DNA from: Bacteroidetes bacterium QS_8_64_10
Lineage (GTDB): Bacteria > Bacteroidota > Rhodothermia > Rhodothermales > Salinibacteraceae
Direction of reading: 5' to 3'
Length of the DNA stretch: 9,242 bases
Assembly: GCA_003022505.1 (NCBI GenBank)
Contig: PXTQ01000109.1
Span: 1 to 9,242 of the forward strand
Shown here: positions 1 through 6,206 of the stretch, one piece after another
How positions within the stretch are numbered: position 1 is the stretch's first letter
Layout of the letters: the number at the start of each line of letters is the position of its first letter
Translations under genes and position numbers: made by a program
Notes under the pieces: generated by a model
The model's input: the letters and a program-made list of their open reading frames with translations, nothing else
What the model was told of the DNA's origin: nothing
Database searches by the model: none

Positions 1-503
1 TGATTTTCTTCCTGGTTGCCACGACAATCAACGTGGACACTGGGATCGGCATGACGCTGCCGCCGAAGCTGAAGGACAATCAGGAGCCGCCGCCGGTCAA
101 GGATCGCAACATGCTGAAGGTGCTCGTCAACAGCAAGGGCGACGTGCTCATCGAGGAGAAGCCGTCCTCGGTCAATCAGGTGCGCAAAGAGGTCAAAAAG
201 CACGTCCAAAACAACGGTTCCAATCCGGATTATGCGGTGAATGCCGACAAGGCAGTCGTATCTATCAAGACGGCGCAGCAGACGCCCTACGACAAGTACA
301 TCGACGTACTGGACGAGGCGTGGCTGGCGTACTTCCAGATGTGGGATGTTGCCGCCCAGCAACGCGGCTATGACGACTACGATGCGTTCAAAAATGAAAA
401 CCCGACGGATCCTGGGCAGAAGAACGCGATTCGCAAGAAATTGCCCGCGCAGATTTCCATTGCCGAGCCGGGCCGAGGAGCGGGCGGCGGAGGTAGCGGC
501 TGA
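1..503 (+). CDS. exbD: ExbD/TolR-family biopolymer transport protein, 5' partial
   Basis: This is an ExbD/TolR subunit of a proton-driven ExbB-ExbD motor, which sits in the inner membrane with a periplasmic domain and energises TonB-dependent outer-membrane transport. The frame is open from base 3. It begins IFFLVATTINVDTG, which is the end of the single N-terminal membrane helix; the start codon, cytoplasmic segment and helix entry, including the usual proton-carrying Asp, lie upstream of the window. A GTG at 33 gives an open frame but is mid-gene and should not be used as the start. The soluble part contains the family-like stretch MLKVLVNSKGDVLIEE followed by NADKAVVSIKT. The protein ends in a glycine-rich tail (GRGAGGGGSG), probably disordered. 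It is followed 160 bases later by a second exbD, a pairing common in Bacteroidota; exbB is probably just upstream. Family assignment is fairly secure; the transported substrate cannot be told. Confidence 0.85.
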   Translation, partial: IFFLVATTINVDTGIGMTLPPKLKDNQEPPPVKDRNMLKVLVNSKGDVLIEEKPSSVNQVRKEVKKHVQNNGSNPDYAVNADKAVVSIKTAQQTPYDKYIDVLDEAWLAYFQMWDVAAQQRGYDDYDAFKNENPTDPGQKNAIRKKLPAQISIAEPGRGAGGGGSG

Positions 504-505
504 AT

Positions 506-541
506 GGTTTCGGGTTAGCAGGTTGAAGGTTGCACGTTCCA
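506..541. repeat. Degenerate 7-nt tandem repeat (GGTT type)
   Basis: GGTT or CGTT cores occur at 506, 513, 521, 528 and 535, spaced 7, 8, 7 and 7 bases, with variable 3-4 base fillers. The array starts three bases after the exbD stop codon. Its core is the reverse complement of the AACC core repeated at 1429-1461, so the two look like the same repeat class in opposite orientations. Confidence 0.6.
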
Positions 542-563
542 CGCGCGGGGCGCAATAAAGAGA

Positions 564-591
564 CACGCATCACGCGCAATACGAAATGCGC
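564..591. repeat. Degenerate 7-nt tandem repeat (TACGC type)
   Basis: CACGC cores lie at 564 and 571, then TACGA at 580 and TGCGC at 587, giving spacings of 7, 9 and 7. This is the weakest of the TACGC-type arrays in the window. It shares core and period with the better copies at 2501-2519 and 6128-6153. It lies in the 160-base gap between the two exbD genes, about 70 bases before the second start codon. Confidence 0.45.
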
Positions 592-663
592 GCGTTTGCA
601 TCGGCTGAGCGAGACGTGTCAGGATTTCGATTCGGACGTCGTTTGACAAACTGATCGCAACTT

Positions 664-1137
664 ATGTCCCAGCATTTCGAGAAAAAGAGCGCAGACACGG
701 AGCAGGAGATCCCGACCTCCTCGCTGCCGGATATTATCTTTATGTTGCTCATCTTCTTTATGGTGACGACCGTGCTGCGGGAGACGAACATCAAGGTACG
801 CACGAAGCTCCCGGAGGCGGAGGCGCTCACCAAGATCGAGCAGAAGCGGCTCATTTCGTACATCTACATCGGCCCGGAAAAGCAGGGCGGAGGACAGGTG
901 GGAGACAGGACGCTCATCCAGATCGACGACGCCCTGATCGAGGCTAAGAATAACATCCGCACGATCATGTCCAGCAAAAAGCAGGAGCAGCCCCAGCTCA
1001 TCGTGAGCCTCAAGGTGGATCAGCAGTCGCAGATGGGTGTGGTCAACGACGTGCAAATGGAGCTGCGCGAGGCGAACGCGCTGCGCATCAATTACGCCAA
1101 CACGCCCGAAACGAAGGCTGCGGCGCGCGGAATGTGA
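664..1137 (+). CDS. exbD: ExbD/TolR-family biopolymer transport protein
   Basis: This is a second ExbD-type proton-channel subunit of 157 aa, normal for the family. A short cytoplasmic N-terminus (residues 1-21) leads into one membrane helix at about 22-38 (LPDIIFMLLIFFMVTTVL). Asp23 at the helix entry matches the conserved proton-carrying Asp of ExbD/TolR. The rest is a predicted periplasmic domain of ExbD fold, including the strand LIVSLKVDQQ and the helix VVNDVQMELREANALRINYA. An in-frame TGA at 652-654 leaves ATG 664 as the only sensible start; there is no Shine-Dalgarno site, as is usual in Bacteroidota. The gap from the preceding exbD is 160 bases, filled largely by short repeats, so co-transcription is likely but not shown. 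A strong terminator 100 bases downstream closes the unit. Confidence 0.93.
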   Translation: MSQHFEKKSADTEQEIPTSSLPDIIFMLLIFFMVTTVLRETNIKVRTKLPEAEALTKIEQKRLISYIYIGPEKQGGGQVGDRTLIQIDDALIEAKNNIRTIMSSKKQEQPQLIVSLKVDQQSQMGVVNDVQMELREANALRINYANTPETKAAARGM

Positions 1138-1235
1138 TCCGTGTGCGGGTTTGAAAGTGTGAACGTGTGGAGGTAGGCACGTCTCGGCTCGGCGCGTTGT
1201 TGCTTCTCGACGTAATTTACCGTACCGTCACTCGG

Positions 1236-1259
1236 AACCCCGCCTCGGCGGGGTTTTTT
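1236..1259 (+). terminator. Rho-independent terminator after the exbD pair
   Basis: A perfect 9-base inverted repeat, AACCCCGCC at 1236-1244 and GGCGGGGTT at 1247-1255, closes on a tiny CTCG-type loop and runs directly into six T residues (1254-1259). It lies about 100 bases past the second exbD stop and is the only textbook intrinsic terminator in the window. Confidence 0.9.
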
Positions 1260-1428
1260 GGTTTGGAATCTTGCGCGGATTCCGTATGCTTACAAGTGGT
1301 TCCGCAAAACGTCTGCGGCCCCGGACGACCAATGACGACTGAAGACCGCGTAAACGTCCAGAATTCGTCAGCCGTCGGTTCGAATCGGTATAACCTGCTC
1401 ACCTCCAGACTCGCGAACTAAAATCACC
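1260..1428. other. Intergenic leader upstream of isocitrate dehydrogenase; no gene seen
   Basis: This stretch between the terminator and the repeat array before the dehydrogenase holds no convincing gene. A 6-base inverted repeat, GGAATC at 1265-1270 and GATTCC at 1278-1283, could be a small hairpin or operator, but nothing supports a role. A T-loop-like string near 1377-1386 lacks the pairing arms of a tRNA. The isocitrate dehydrogenase promoter must lie here if the terminator works, but I cannot place it. Confidence 0.5.
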
Positions 1429-1461
1429 AACCAATAACCCCCAACCAGAAACCAGCCAACC
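1429..1461. repeat. Degenerate 7-nt tandem repeat (AACC type)
   Basis: AACC cores start at 1429, 1436, 1443, 1450 and 1458: three exact 7-base steps and one 8-base step. The intervening three bases vary. The array ends only five bases before the dehydrogenase ATG, so it forms the very end of the 5' leader and would include the ribosome docking region. Confidence 0.65.
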
Positions 1462-1466
1462 AGATT

Positions 1467-2489
1467 ATGGCACATCAAGTGACCCTCATTCCCGGCGACG
1501 GTATCGGGCCGGAGATTATGGAAGCAGCGCTCCGCGTGCTGGAAGCGACGGGAGTCGCGTTCGACTGGGAGCGCTTTGACAAAATCGGCACGTCGGCGCT
1601 CGACGAATACGATGACCCGCTCCCCGATCACATCCTGGAGTCCATTCGCTCCAACAAGACGGCGCTAAAAGGGCCCGTGACCACGCCCGTCGGCGAAGGA
1701 TTTGAGAGCGTGAACGTGCAGATCCGTCAGGAGCTGGAACTGTACGCCAACGTGCGGCCCTGCAAGACGCTACCCGGCGTCGAAACCCCCTTCGATGACA
1801 TCGACCTCATCATCTTTCGTGAAAATACCGAGGGGCTGTACGCCGGCATCGAGAACTACGACGAGCGCCTGGAGATCGCCGACTCCATCGCGCGCGTCAC
1901 GCGAAGCGGTTCCGAGCGCATCATCCGCTTTTGCTTCGAGTATGCGAAAAAGCACGGACGCGAGAAGGTGACGCTCGCGCACAAGGCCAACATCCTGAAG
2001 ATCTCGACGGGATTGTTTCTGAAAATAGGCGAGGAGATCGCGCCTGAATACGAAGGCGAACTGGAGTTCGAGGATCGCATCATCGACAACATGGCGATGC
2101 AGATGGTGATGTACCCCGACCAGTACGATTGCGTGGTTACGACCAACCTCTTCGGCGATATTCTTTCCGATCTCGGCGCGGGCCTCGTGGGCGGCCTCGG
2201 CGTGACGGCGGGCGCGAACATTGGCGACGACGCGGCAGTCTTTGAGGCGGTGCACGGTTCGGCTCCTGACATTGCGGGGGAGGGCAAGGCCAACCCGACG
2301 GCAGTGCTCCGCTCCGCCGCCATGATGCTGGAACACCTCGACGAGCAACCCGCCGCCGACGCAATCGAGTGCGCCGTGGAGGGGGCTTACGCCGATGGCA
2401 GCGTGCTCACGCCCGACGTAGGCGGCAACGCCTCGACGATGGAGTTTGCGGAGCATCTCGCGGACCGCATAAGCGACCAGATCTCGTAA
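1467..2489 (+). CDS. NAD-dependent isocitrate dehydrogenase (isocitrate/isopropylmalate dehydrogenase family)
   Basis: The 340-aa protein is a beta-decarboxylating dehydrogenase of normal length, predicted to convert isocitrate to 2-oxoglutarate in the TCA cycle. The nucleotide-fold start is LIPGDGIGPEI (7-17). Substrate residues fit isocitrate: Ser81 and Asn83 (SVN), Arg87, Arg97 in YANVRP, then Tyr125, Lys173 and the metal ligands Asp207, Asp231 and Asp235. The cofactor loop VHGSAPDIAG has Asp268-Ile269 where E. coli NADP-dependent Icd has Lys344-Tyr345, which points to NAD rather than NADP. The sequence resembles the mitochondrial IDH3 type more than LeuB. The Ser-x-Asn before the Arg argues against isopropylmalate; homoisocitrate activity is a less likely alternative. 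The ATG at 1467 follows a 7-nt repeat array with no Shine-Dalgarno site. A DUF4293 gene starts 33 bases after the stop, so the two may be co-transcribed. Confidence 0.9.
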   Translation: MAHQVTLIPGDGIGPEIMEAALRVLEATGVAFDWERFDKIGTSALDEYDDPLPDHILESIRSNKTALKGPVTTPVGEGFESVNVQIRQELELYANVRPCKTLPGVETPFDDIDLIIFRENTEGLYAGIENYDERLEIADSIARVTRSGSERIIRFCFEYAKKHGREKVTLAHKANILKISTGLFLKIGEEIAPEYEGELEFEDRIIDNMAMQMVMYPDQYDCVVTTNLFGDILSDLGAGLVGGLGVTAGANIGDDAAVFEAVHGSAPDIAGEGKANPTAVLRSAAMMLEHLDEQPAADAIECAVEGAYADGSVLTPDVGGNASTMEFAEHLADRISDQIS

Positions 2490-2500
2490 GACAGGCTTTT

Positions 2501-2519
2501 TACGCATTACGCAACACGC
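2501..2519. repeat. Degenerate 7-nt tandem repeat (TACGC type)
   Basis: TACGC at 2501, TACGC at 2508 and CACGC at 2515 are spaced exactly 7 bases. The array occupies most of the 33-base gap between the dehydrogenase stop and the DUF4293 ATG, ending three bases before that start codon. Confidence 0.65.
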
Positions 2520-2522
2520 GAC

Positions 2523-2951
2523 ATGATCCAGCGCATTCAGTCCGTATATCTGTTGTTGGCCGCCGCCGCCCTGGTCGCTGTGCTCTTTTTCGGCAGCGTG
2601 TGGCAGCCGGCCACGGCGTCGTTCGGGCTTTTTACCTTTACCTTCGTCGCCGTGAGCGTGGCGGCCGGCCTGGTGGCGCTCGTCGCCGTCTTTCTCTATC
2701 AGAATAGACCGAGGCAGCGGCGGGTGGTCTTCGGGGCGCAGGTGCTGGCGCTGATCCAGACCGCGCTGCTCTACGGCGGCTTATACCTGGTCGGGGCGCT
2801 GCGCTACACCTCGCCCGCCACCGGCCAGGTGGATGTGGGCCGCGTCGTGGTGCTGCTCCTGCCCGTGCTCGGCTACGGCCTGCTGTACCTGGCGCGGCGC
2901 GCCATCACGAGCGACATTGAACTCGTCCGCTCGATGGACCGCTTGCGGTGA
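2523..2951 (+). CDS. DUF4293 family membrane protein
   Basis: A 142-aa integral membrane protein recognised as DUF4293, a family of unknown function confined largely to Bacteroidota. The diagnostic ends are both present: MIQRIQSVYLLLAAAAL at the N-terminus and ARRAITSDIELVRSMDRLR at the C-terminus. Four hydrophobic segments are visible at about residues 6-25, 32-57, 70-92 and 106-124, with the basic loop NRPRQRR between the second and third. The family length is normal and the gene looks intact. It follows isocitrate dehydrogenase closely and is followed by a hairpin (3009-3030), so it is probably the last gene of a short two-gene unit. No function can be proposed. The conserved charged C-terminal helix probably faces the cytoplasm, an inference from the positive-inside rule. 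Confidence 0.9.
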   Translation: MIQRIQSVYLLLAAAALVAVLFFGSVWQPATASFGLFTFTFVAVSVAAGLVALVAVFLYQNRPRQRRVVFGAQVLALIQTALLYGGLYLVGALRYTSPATGQVDVGRVVVLLLPVLGYGLLYLARRAITSDIELVRSMDRLR

Positions 2952-3008
2952 GCGAGAGCATGGGAAAAGCGGGGCAGAGGGTCTGCACGTCGCAAAATGC
3001 AAGCGTAA

Positions 3009-3036
3009 GGGCGATCCGGCGTGATCGCCCCTTTCT
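3009..3036 (+). terminator. Hairpin with short pyrimidine tail between DUF4293 and yggS
   Basis: A perfect 8-base stem, GGGCGATC (3009-3016) with GATCGCCC (3023-3030), closes on a 6-base loop and is followed by CTTTCT. The uridine tract is interrupted, so it is a weak terminator at best. It could instead be a leader hairpin, as the yggS ATG is only 25 bases downstream of the stem. Confidence 0.5.
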
Positions 3037-3055
3037 CAAACGAAAACGACCGGTT

Positions 3056-3631
3056 ATGCCAGAAACGCAAGTTGACAAGTCGACCATCGCGGCACGTCTG
3101 CAAGACGTCGAGGAGCGCATCCGTCGGGCGTGTGATCGCGCCGGGCGGGAGCGCGATGAGATTACCGTCGTGGCCGTGACGAAGGTGTTCCCGCTCAAGT
3201 TCGTCGCGCGCCACGCCGACGTGTTTCACGCGCTCGACAGCGACCGCCTGGCCGACGAACTCGACAAGCGCGCCCGCAAGAACGAGCGCACGTTGCCGTG
3301 CTTCGTGCAGGTCAACACCTCCGGTGAGGAAAGCAAGTACGGCCTGGAGCCGAGCGAGACGCACGACTTTCTGGACCGCATGGTCGAGCGCGATCACCTG
3401 CGCGTGCCGGGCCTCATGATGCTGGCCTCGTTCGCCGACGATCCGGAGACGGTGCGCCCGGAGTTCGAGCGCCTGCGCGAGCTGCAAGCGTCGTACGCGG
3501 ATGAGAAACACCCCACCGTCGATCTGCAGGACCTGTCGATGGGCATGTCGAATGATTTTGAGGTCGCCCTCGAAGAGGGAGCCACGCACCTGCGCTTGGG
3601 CACAGCGCTCTTCGGGCCGCGCCCCACGTGA
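3056..3631 (+). CDS. yggS: YggS/PLPBP-family pyridoxal phosphate homeostasis protein with internal deletion
   Basis: This belongs to the YggS (PROSC/PLPBP) family, single-domain TIM-barrel proteins that bind pyridoxal 5'-phosphate and keep its free level balanced. The PLP lysine is Lys43 in VVAVTK. Later family motifs are intact: VQVNTSGEESKYG (84-96), GLMMLA (119-124) and the phosphate-binding SMGMSNDFEVALEEGATHLR into LGTALFG (161-187). The length is only 191 aa against roughly 230 for the family. After TKVFPL (about 47) the sequence jumps to KFVARHADVFHALDS, omitting about 50 residues that normally hold the FGEN.VQE and WHFIG.LQ.NK motifs. The frame is kept. Without those barrel strands the product is unlikely to fold normally. 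ATG 3056 is preferred; a GTG at 2948 extends the frame but adds a basic, non-family N-terminus and would read through the hairpin. Family call is firm; integrity is doubtful. Confidence 0.88.
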   Translation: MPETQVDKSTIAARLQDVEERIRRACDRAGRERDEITVVAVTKVFPLKFVARHADVFHALDSDRLADELDKRARKNERTLPCFVQVNTSGEESKYGLEPSETHDFLDRMVERDHLRVPGLMMLASFADDPETVRPEFERLRELQASYADEKHPTVDLQDLSMGMSNDFEVALEEGATHLRLGTALFGPRPT

Positions 3632-3921
3632 TTCGAGTTGCACGTATACCATTTGCGGACGGATCGTCGTGCATATTTTGTAATCTGGAGTGGAGCATCG
3701 AGAGCCCGTCGCATGAGGGCAATCCGTTCGATCTGCGAGCCGATGTCGTCTTTACGCATCGGGGGAGCGGCGAAACCGCTACGACTTTGCCCAGCCCCAC
3801 GCCCGCCCCTCCATTTGCCCCTCGCAACTTCCCCTCGAAGCTCGTTCCGTCGAACCTTCGCGGCAAGCAGGCGTGTTAACACGATGGCAGCGATTCTTTG
3901 AGCAATCACGCGTTACGATCC
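3632..3921. other. Intergenic region upstream of the DivIVA-domain gene
   Basis: No recognisable gene lies in these 290 bases on either strand. Open frames here have no family features. A C-rich tract at 3789-3834, with runs of three or four C spaced irregularly, may be a decayed short repeat. A 5-base inverted repeat AGCGG/CCGCT sits near 3767-3781. The region ends in a two-unit 7-nt repeat (3907-3918). It is the longest gap after the terminator region and probably contains the divIVA promoter. Confidence 0.5.
3907..3918. repeat. Two-unit 7-nt repeat (TACGC type)
   Basis: CACGC at 3907 and TACGA at 3914 are 7 bases apart, immediately before the ATG at 3922. Two units alone would be unremarkable. 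The entry is supported only by the same core, period and placement as the arrays at 2501-2519 and 6128-6153. Confidence 0.35.
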
Positions 3922-4971
3922 ATGCAGCTTAGCCCGCTTGACATCCGGAAGCAGGAATTCGAGCGCAAGCTTCGGGGCGTCGACGCCACGGAGGTGGAGG
4001 CGTTCTTAGACATGGTGGCGGACCAGTGGGAGGAGATGCAGGACGAGCAGCGCCGCCTCGAAGATCGCGTGCGCGAGCTGGAGGGCAAGCTGGAGCATTA
4101 CCAGCAGGTGGAGGAGGCGCTTCAGGAGGCGCTTCAGACGGCCCGCGAGAACTCGCAGCAGAAGGTGGAAAACGCCGAGCGCCGCGCCGAGGTGATGATC
4201 GAGGAGGCCGAGAACGAGAGCGAGGAGATCCGCCGGAAGGCTAAGAACCAGCGCGAACAGTTGCAGCGCCAGGTCGAGCAGCTTATCAGCCGGCGTAGCG
4301 AGATCGTCGCGCAGATGCGCGGCTTCCTTAACTCCGAGTTGGAGTTGCTGGGCCGCTTCGACGGGAATCAGATCGAGGCCGACGCGGACGGCTCCGACGC
4401 CTCGCCCCAGCCTGCGCCCGCCGCTCCCGACCTGTCCGCGCCGGAGGACGAATCGGTCTCGGGAGCAACGGAAGATTCGTTTGCGGGCTGGCAGCAGCGG
4501 GAGAAAGCCGACGCGCCTGCCGAAGAATTGCCCACGTCGCGCACGGAAGCGGAGCAGAAGCGGGGAGAGCAAGAAGCCGAAGCGTCATCGGCAGAAGACG
4601 CCGAGCCGGAACCGAAGGGGGCGTCCACGCCGTCATCGCCGTCGCCCTCGCAGGCCGACCAGCGCGAACCTTCCGAACCGGCCTCGCCGACAGGCAAAGC
4701 ACCGTCTTCGTCGCGGCCGGAACGCGCCTCGGAGGACGCTCCCCAGCAAAGCTCCGCCGGCTGGCTCGTTCAGCCCGTGTTCGACGCGGACGAAGACGAC
4801 GAGCAACCCGAGCCGGACGTGCCGGACGAACCGACCGATGAAAATGAGGCCGCCTCGGACGAGCAAGACGCGGCGATCCCGCCCGCCGACGACGAGGACG
4901 ATGAGCCGTTCGGCAGGCCCTCCGATGACGAGATGGAGCGGATACGACGCATCGCTAACGATCTCGATTGA
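3922..4971 (+). CDS. divIVA: DivIVA-domain coiled-coil protein with long acidic disordered tail
   Basis: A 349-aa DivIVA-type protein, cytoplasmic and probably attached to curved membrane at cell poles or division sites. The N-terminal domain reads MQLSPLDIRKQEFERKLRG, then VDATEVEAFLDMVADQWE. With ATG 3922 the membrane-inserting pair of B. subtilis DivIVA (Phe17-Arg18) falls on Leu17-Arg18, which supports this start; an in-frame TTG at 3898 would add eight unrelated residues. A charged coiled coil spans about 32-145. Residues 152-349 are low complexity, rich in Asp, Glu, Pro and Ser, with only two islands of interest: GWLVQPVF at 280-287 and the last helix-like EMERIRRIANDL at 337-348. These may bind partners, an inference. 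The gene is flanked by 290 and 170 bases of noncoding DNA and is probably its own transcript. Role in this phylum is not established; chromosome segregation, pole marking or envelope growth are possible. Confidence 0.85.
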   Translation: MQLSPLDIRKQEFERKLRGVDATEVEAFLDMVADQWEEMQDEQRRLEDRVRELEGKLEHYQQVEEALQEALQTARENSQQKVENAERRAEVMIEEAENESEEIRRKAKNQREQLQRQVEQLISRRSEIVAQMRGFLNSELELLGRFDGNQIEADADGSDASPQPAPAAPDLSAPEDESVSGATEDSFAGWQQREKADAPAEELPTSRTEAEQKRGEQEAEASSAEDAEPEPKGASTPSSPSPSQADQREPSEPASPTGKAPSSSRPERASEDAPQQSSAGWLVQPVFDADEDDEQPEPDVPDEPTDENEAASDEQDAAIPPADDEDDEPFGRPSDDEMERIRRIANDLD

Positions 4972-5034
4972 ACCGTACAATCCACCAATGCGCTTTTGAT
5001 TGCTTGGGTCGTGTGGGCTGCCGATTTTGCGGAA

Positions 5035-5055
5035 AGACGCGGCGCGAGAGCGTCT
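5035..5055 (+). other. Possible hairpin between divIVA and the purine phosphorylase gene
   Basis: AGACGC (5035-5040) and GCGTCT (5050-5055) form a 6-base stem with a 9-base loop, about 65 bases after the divIVA stop. No T tract follows, so a terminator role is unproven. The rest of the 4972-5141 gap shows only an A-rich run (5130-5136) just before the next ATG, as often seen in Bacteroidota leaders. Confidence 0.3.
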
Positions 5056-5141
5056 CTACCTGAAATCTTTTGCGAGGGTTGCGCCTGCGACAGCGGTGTG
5101 GCCCTTTTTCTCATTTCCCCTTTAGCCATCAAAAAAGCACC

Positions 5142-6017
5142 ATGAACACCAACAGCCAGCACGCCGATACCTTCGACCCCGAAACGTACCGCGAGCAGGT
5201 CGAAGAGGCTGCCGCGCACGTGCGCTCCGAGCACGACCACAAAGCGACCGTCGGGTTGATTTTGGGTACAGGCCTCGGCCAGCTCGCTGACGACATGGAC
5301 GTAGAGCAGGCGATTTCCTACCACGACATCCCGCACTTTCCCGAAGCCACCGTCGAGCAGCACGAAGGCAAGCTGCTTTTGGGGCGGCTCGACGGCGTGC
5401 CCGTCACGGCCATGCAGGGACGGTTTCATCTGTACGAAGGCTACTCGCCGAAGCAAGTCACCTTTCCCGTGCGCGTACTCGCCACCCTCGGCGTCGAGAC
5501 GCTGTTGATTTCGAACGCCGCCGGGGGGATGAACCCGCATCACGAGAAGGGCGAACTCATGCTCATCACCGACCACATCAACCTGCAGGGCCGAAATCCG
5601 CTTACCGGGCCGAACATCGACGAGTGGGGGCCGCGCTTCCCGGACATGAGTGAGCCGTACGACGTGGAGCTGCGCGAGCTGGCCGAGGAGCAGGCCCTCG
5701 AACACGGCATCAAGCTGCATGAGGGCGTGTATCTGGCCGTCATCGGGCCGAACATGGAGACGAAAGCTGAATACCGCTTCATGCGCCGGATCGGGGGTGA
5801 CGTGGTGGGCATGAGCACGGTGCCGGAGGTGATCGTGGCGCGGCACATGGACCTGCGCTGCATGGCGATCACCGTCATCACCGACGAGTGCTTCCCTGAC
5901 GCGCTGGAGCCTATCGACGTGGAGGACGTGATGGCCGCCGCCGCCGATGCGCAGCCGGATCTTACCAGGATCACGCGCGGCGTCGTCCGGGAGATCGGCG
6001 AGCCGGTGGTGGCGTGA
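5142..6017 (+). CDS. Purine nucleoside phosphorylase, trimeric PNP/MTAP family
   Basis: A 291-aa cytosolic nucleoside phosphorylase of the trimeric family (PunA/human PNP type), which cleaves purine ribonucleosides with phosphate to base and ribose 1-phosphate in purine salvage. Visible motifs in order: phosphate loop LGTGLG (41-46), MQGRFHLYEGY (91-101) with phosphate-binding Arg93 and His95, LISNAAGG (122-129), DHINLQGRNPLTGPN (144-158), GPNMETKAEYR (202-212) with Glu210 equivalent to human Glu201, VGMSTVPEVIVARHM (222-236), and VITDEC (245-250). Three pocket positions differ from human PNP: Asp248 for Asn243, Val260 for His257 and Thr43 for Ser33. ATG 5142 follows an A-rich leader, fits the family N-terminus and is preferred over an open frame reaching 5070. 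The gene is complete and undamaged. A long inverted repeat starts three bases after the stop. Substrate preference is uncertain. Confidence 0.92.
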   Translation: MNTNSQHADTFDPETYREQVEEAAAHVRSEHDHKATVGLILGTGLGQLADDMDVEQAISYHDIPHFPEATVEQHEGKLLLGRLDGVPVTAMQGRFHLYEGYSPKQVTFPVRVLATLGVETLLISNAAGGMNPHHEKGELMLITDHINLQGRNPLTGPNIDEWGPRFPDMSEPYDVELRELAEEQALEHGIKLHEGVYLAVIGPNMETKAEYRFMRRIGGDVVGMSTVPEVIVARHMDLRCMAITVITDECFPDALEPIDVEDVMAAAADAQPDLTRITRGVVREIGEPVVA

Positions 6018-6019
6018 GG

Positions 6020-6094
6020 TTTACCGCAGAGGGCGCCGAGGGCGCAAAGCAAGTAAGCGATTCGCCCGAAATCCTCTGCGCACTTTGCGGTAAA
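6020..6094. repeat. Imperfect inverted-repeat element after the phosphorylase gene
   Basis: The left arm (6020-6042) begins TTTACCGCAGAGGGCGC and the right arm ends GCGCACTTTGCGGTAAA at 6094. These pair over 17 positions with one mismatch and one G-T wobble, and four or five more pairs follow after another mismatch. The left arm carries a direct repeat GAGGGCGC at 6029 and 6038. There is no T tract. It starts three bases after the stop and could protect or end the transcript. It resembles dispersed TTTACCGCAGAG-type repeats I recall from many environmental genomes. Confidence 0.65.
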
Positions 6095-6127
6095 CACATT
6101 GCGCGAAATGCAAAAGTCAAGCAGCCT

Positions 6128-6153
6128 TACGCCATACGCATTACGCAATACGC
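6128..6153. repeat. 7-nt tandem repeat, four TACGC units
   Basis: The pentamer TACGC recurs at 6128, 6135, 6142 and 6149, exactly 7 bases apart, with two variable bases between copies. This is the clearest TACGC array in the window. It lies 53 bases before the ileS ATG. Together with the inverted repeat at 6020-6094 it makes up much of the 189-base gap. Confidence 0.8.
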
Positions 6154-6206
6154 GCTGAAGAATGGACCGACCTTAAAAACTGAGAGCAGCGTCAAAATCA
6201 ACCACG

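Noticed and set aside
641..669. TTGACA-like -35 box just before the second exbD
   Set aside because: Any matching -10 would overlap the start codon, and the sigma-70 consensus is not the rule in Bacteroidota.
1365..1400. Possible tRNA, from a GGTTCGAATC string resembling a T loop
   Set aside because: The flanking bases (GTCGG and CGGTA or GGTAT) do not pair as a T stem, and no D arm, anticodon arm or acceptor stem can be built around it.
2948..3055. N-terminal extension of YggS from GTG 2948
   Set aside because: It overlaps the end of the DUF4293 gene, reads through a hairpin, and gives a basic leader with no family match. ATG 3056 fits.
3652..3680. Bacteroidota-style promoter (TTTG at 3652 and ATATTTTG at 3673) upstream of divIVA
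   Set aside because: The -7 box fits TAnnTTTG poorly and the spacing is slightly short. It is no better than chance in a 290-base AT-richer gap.
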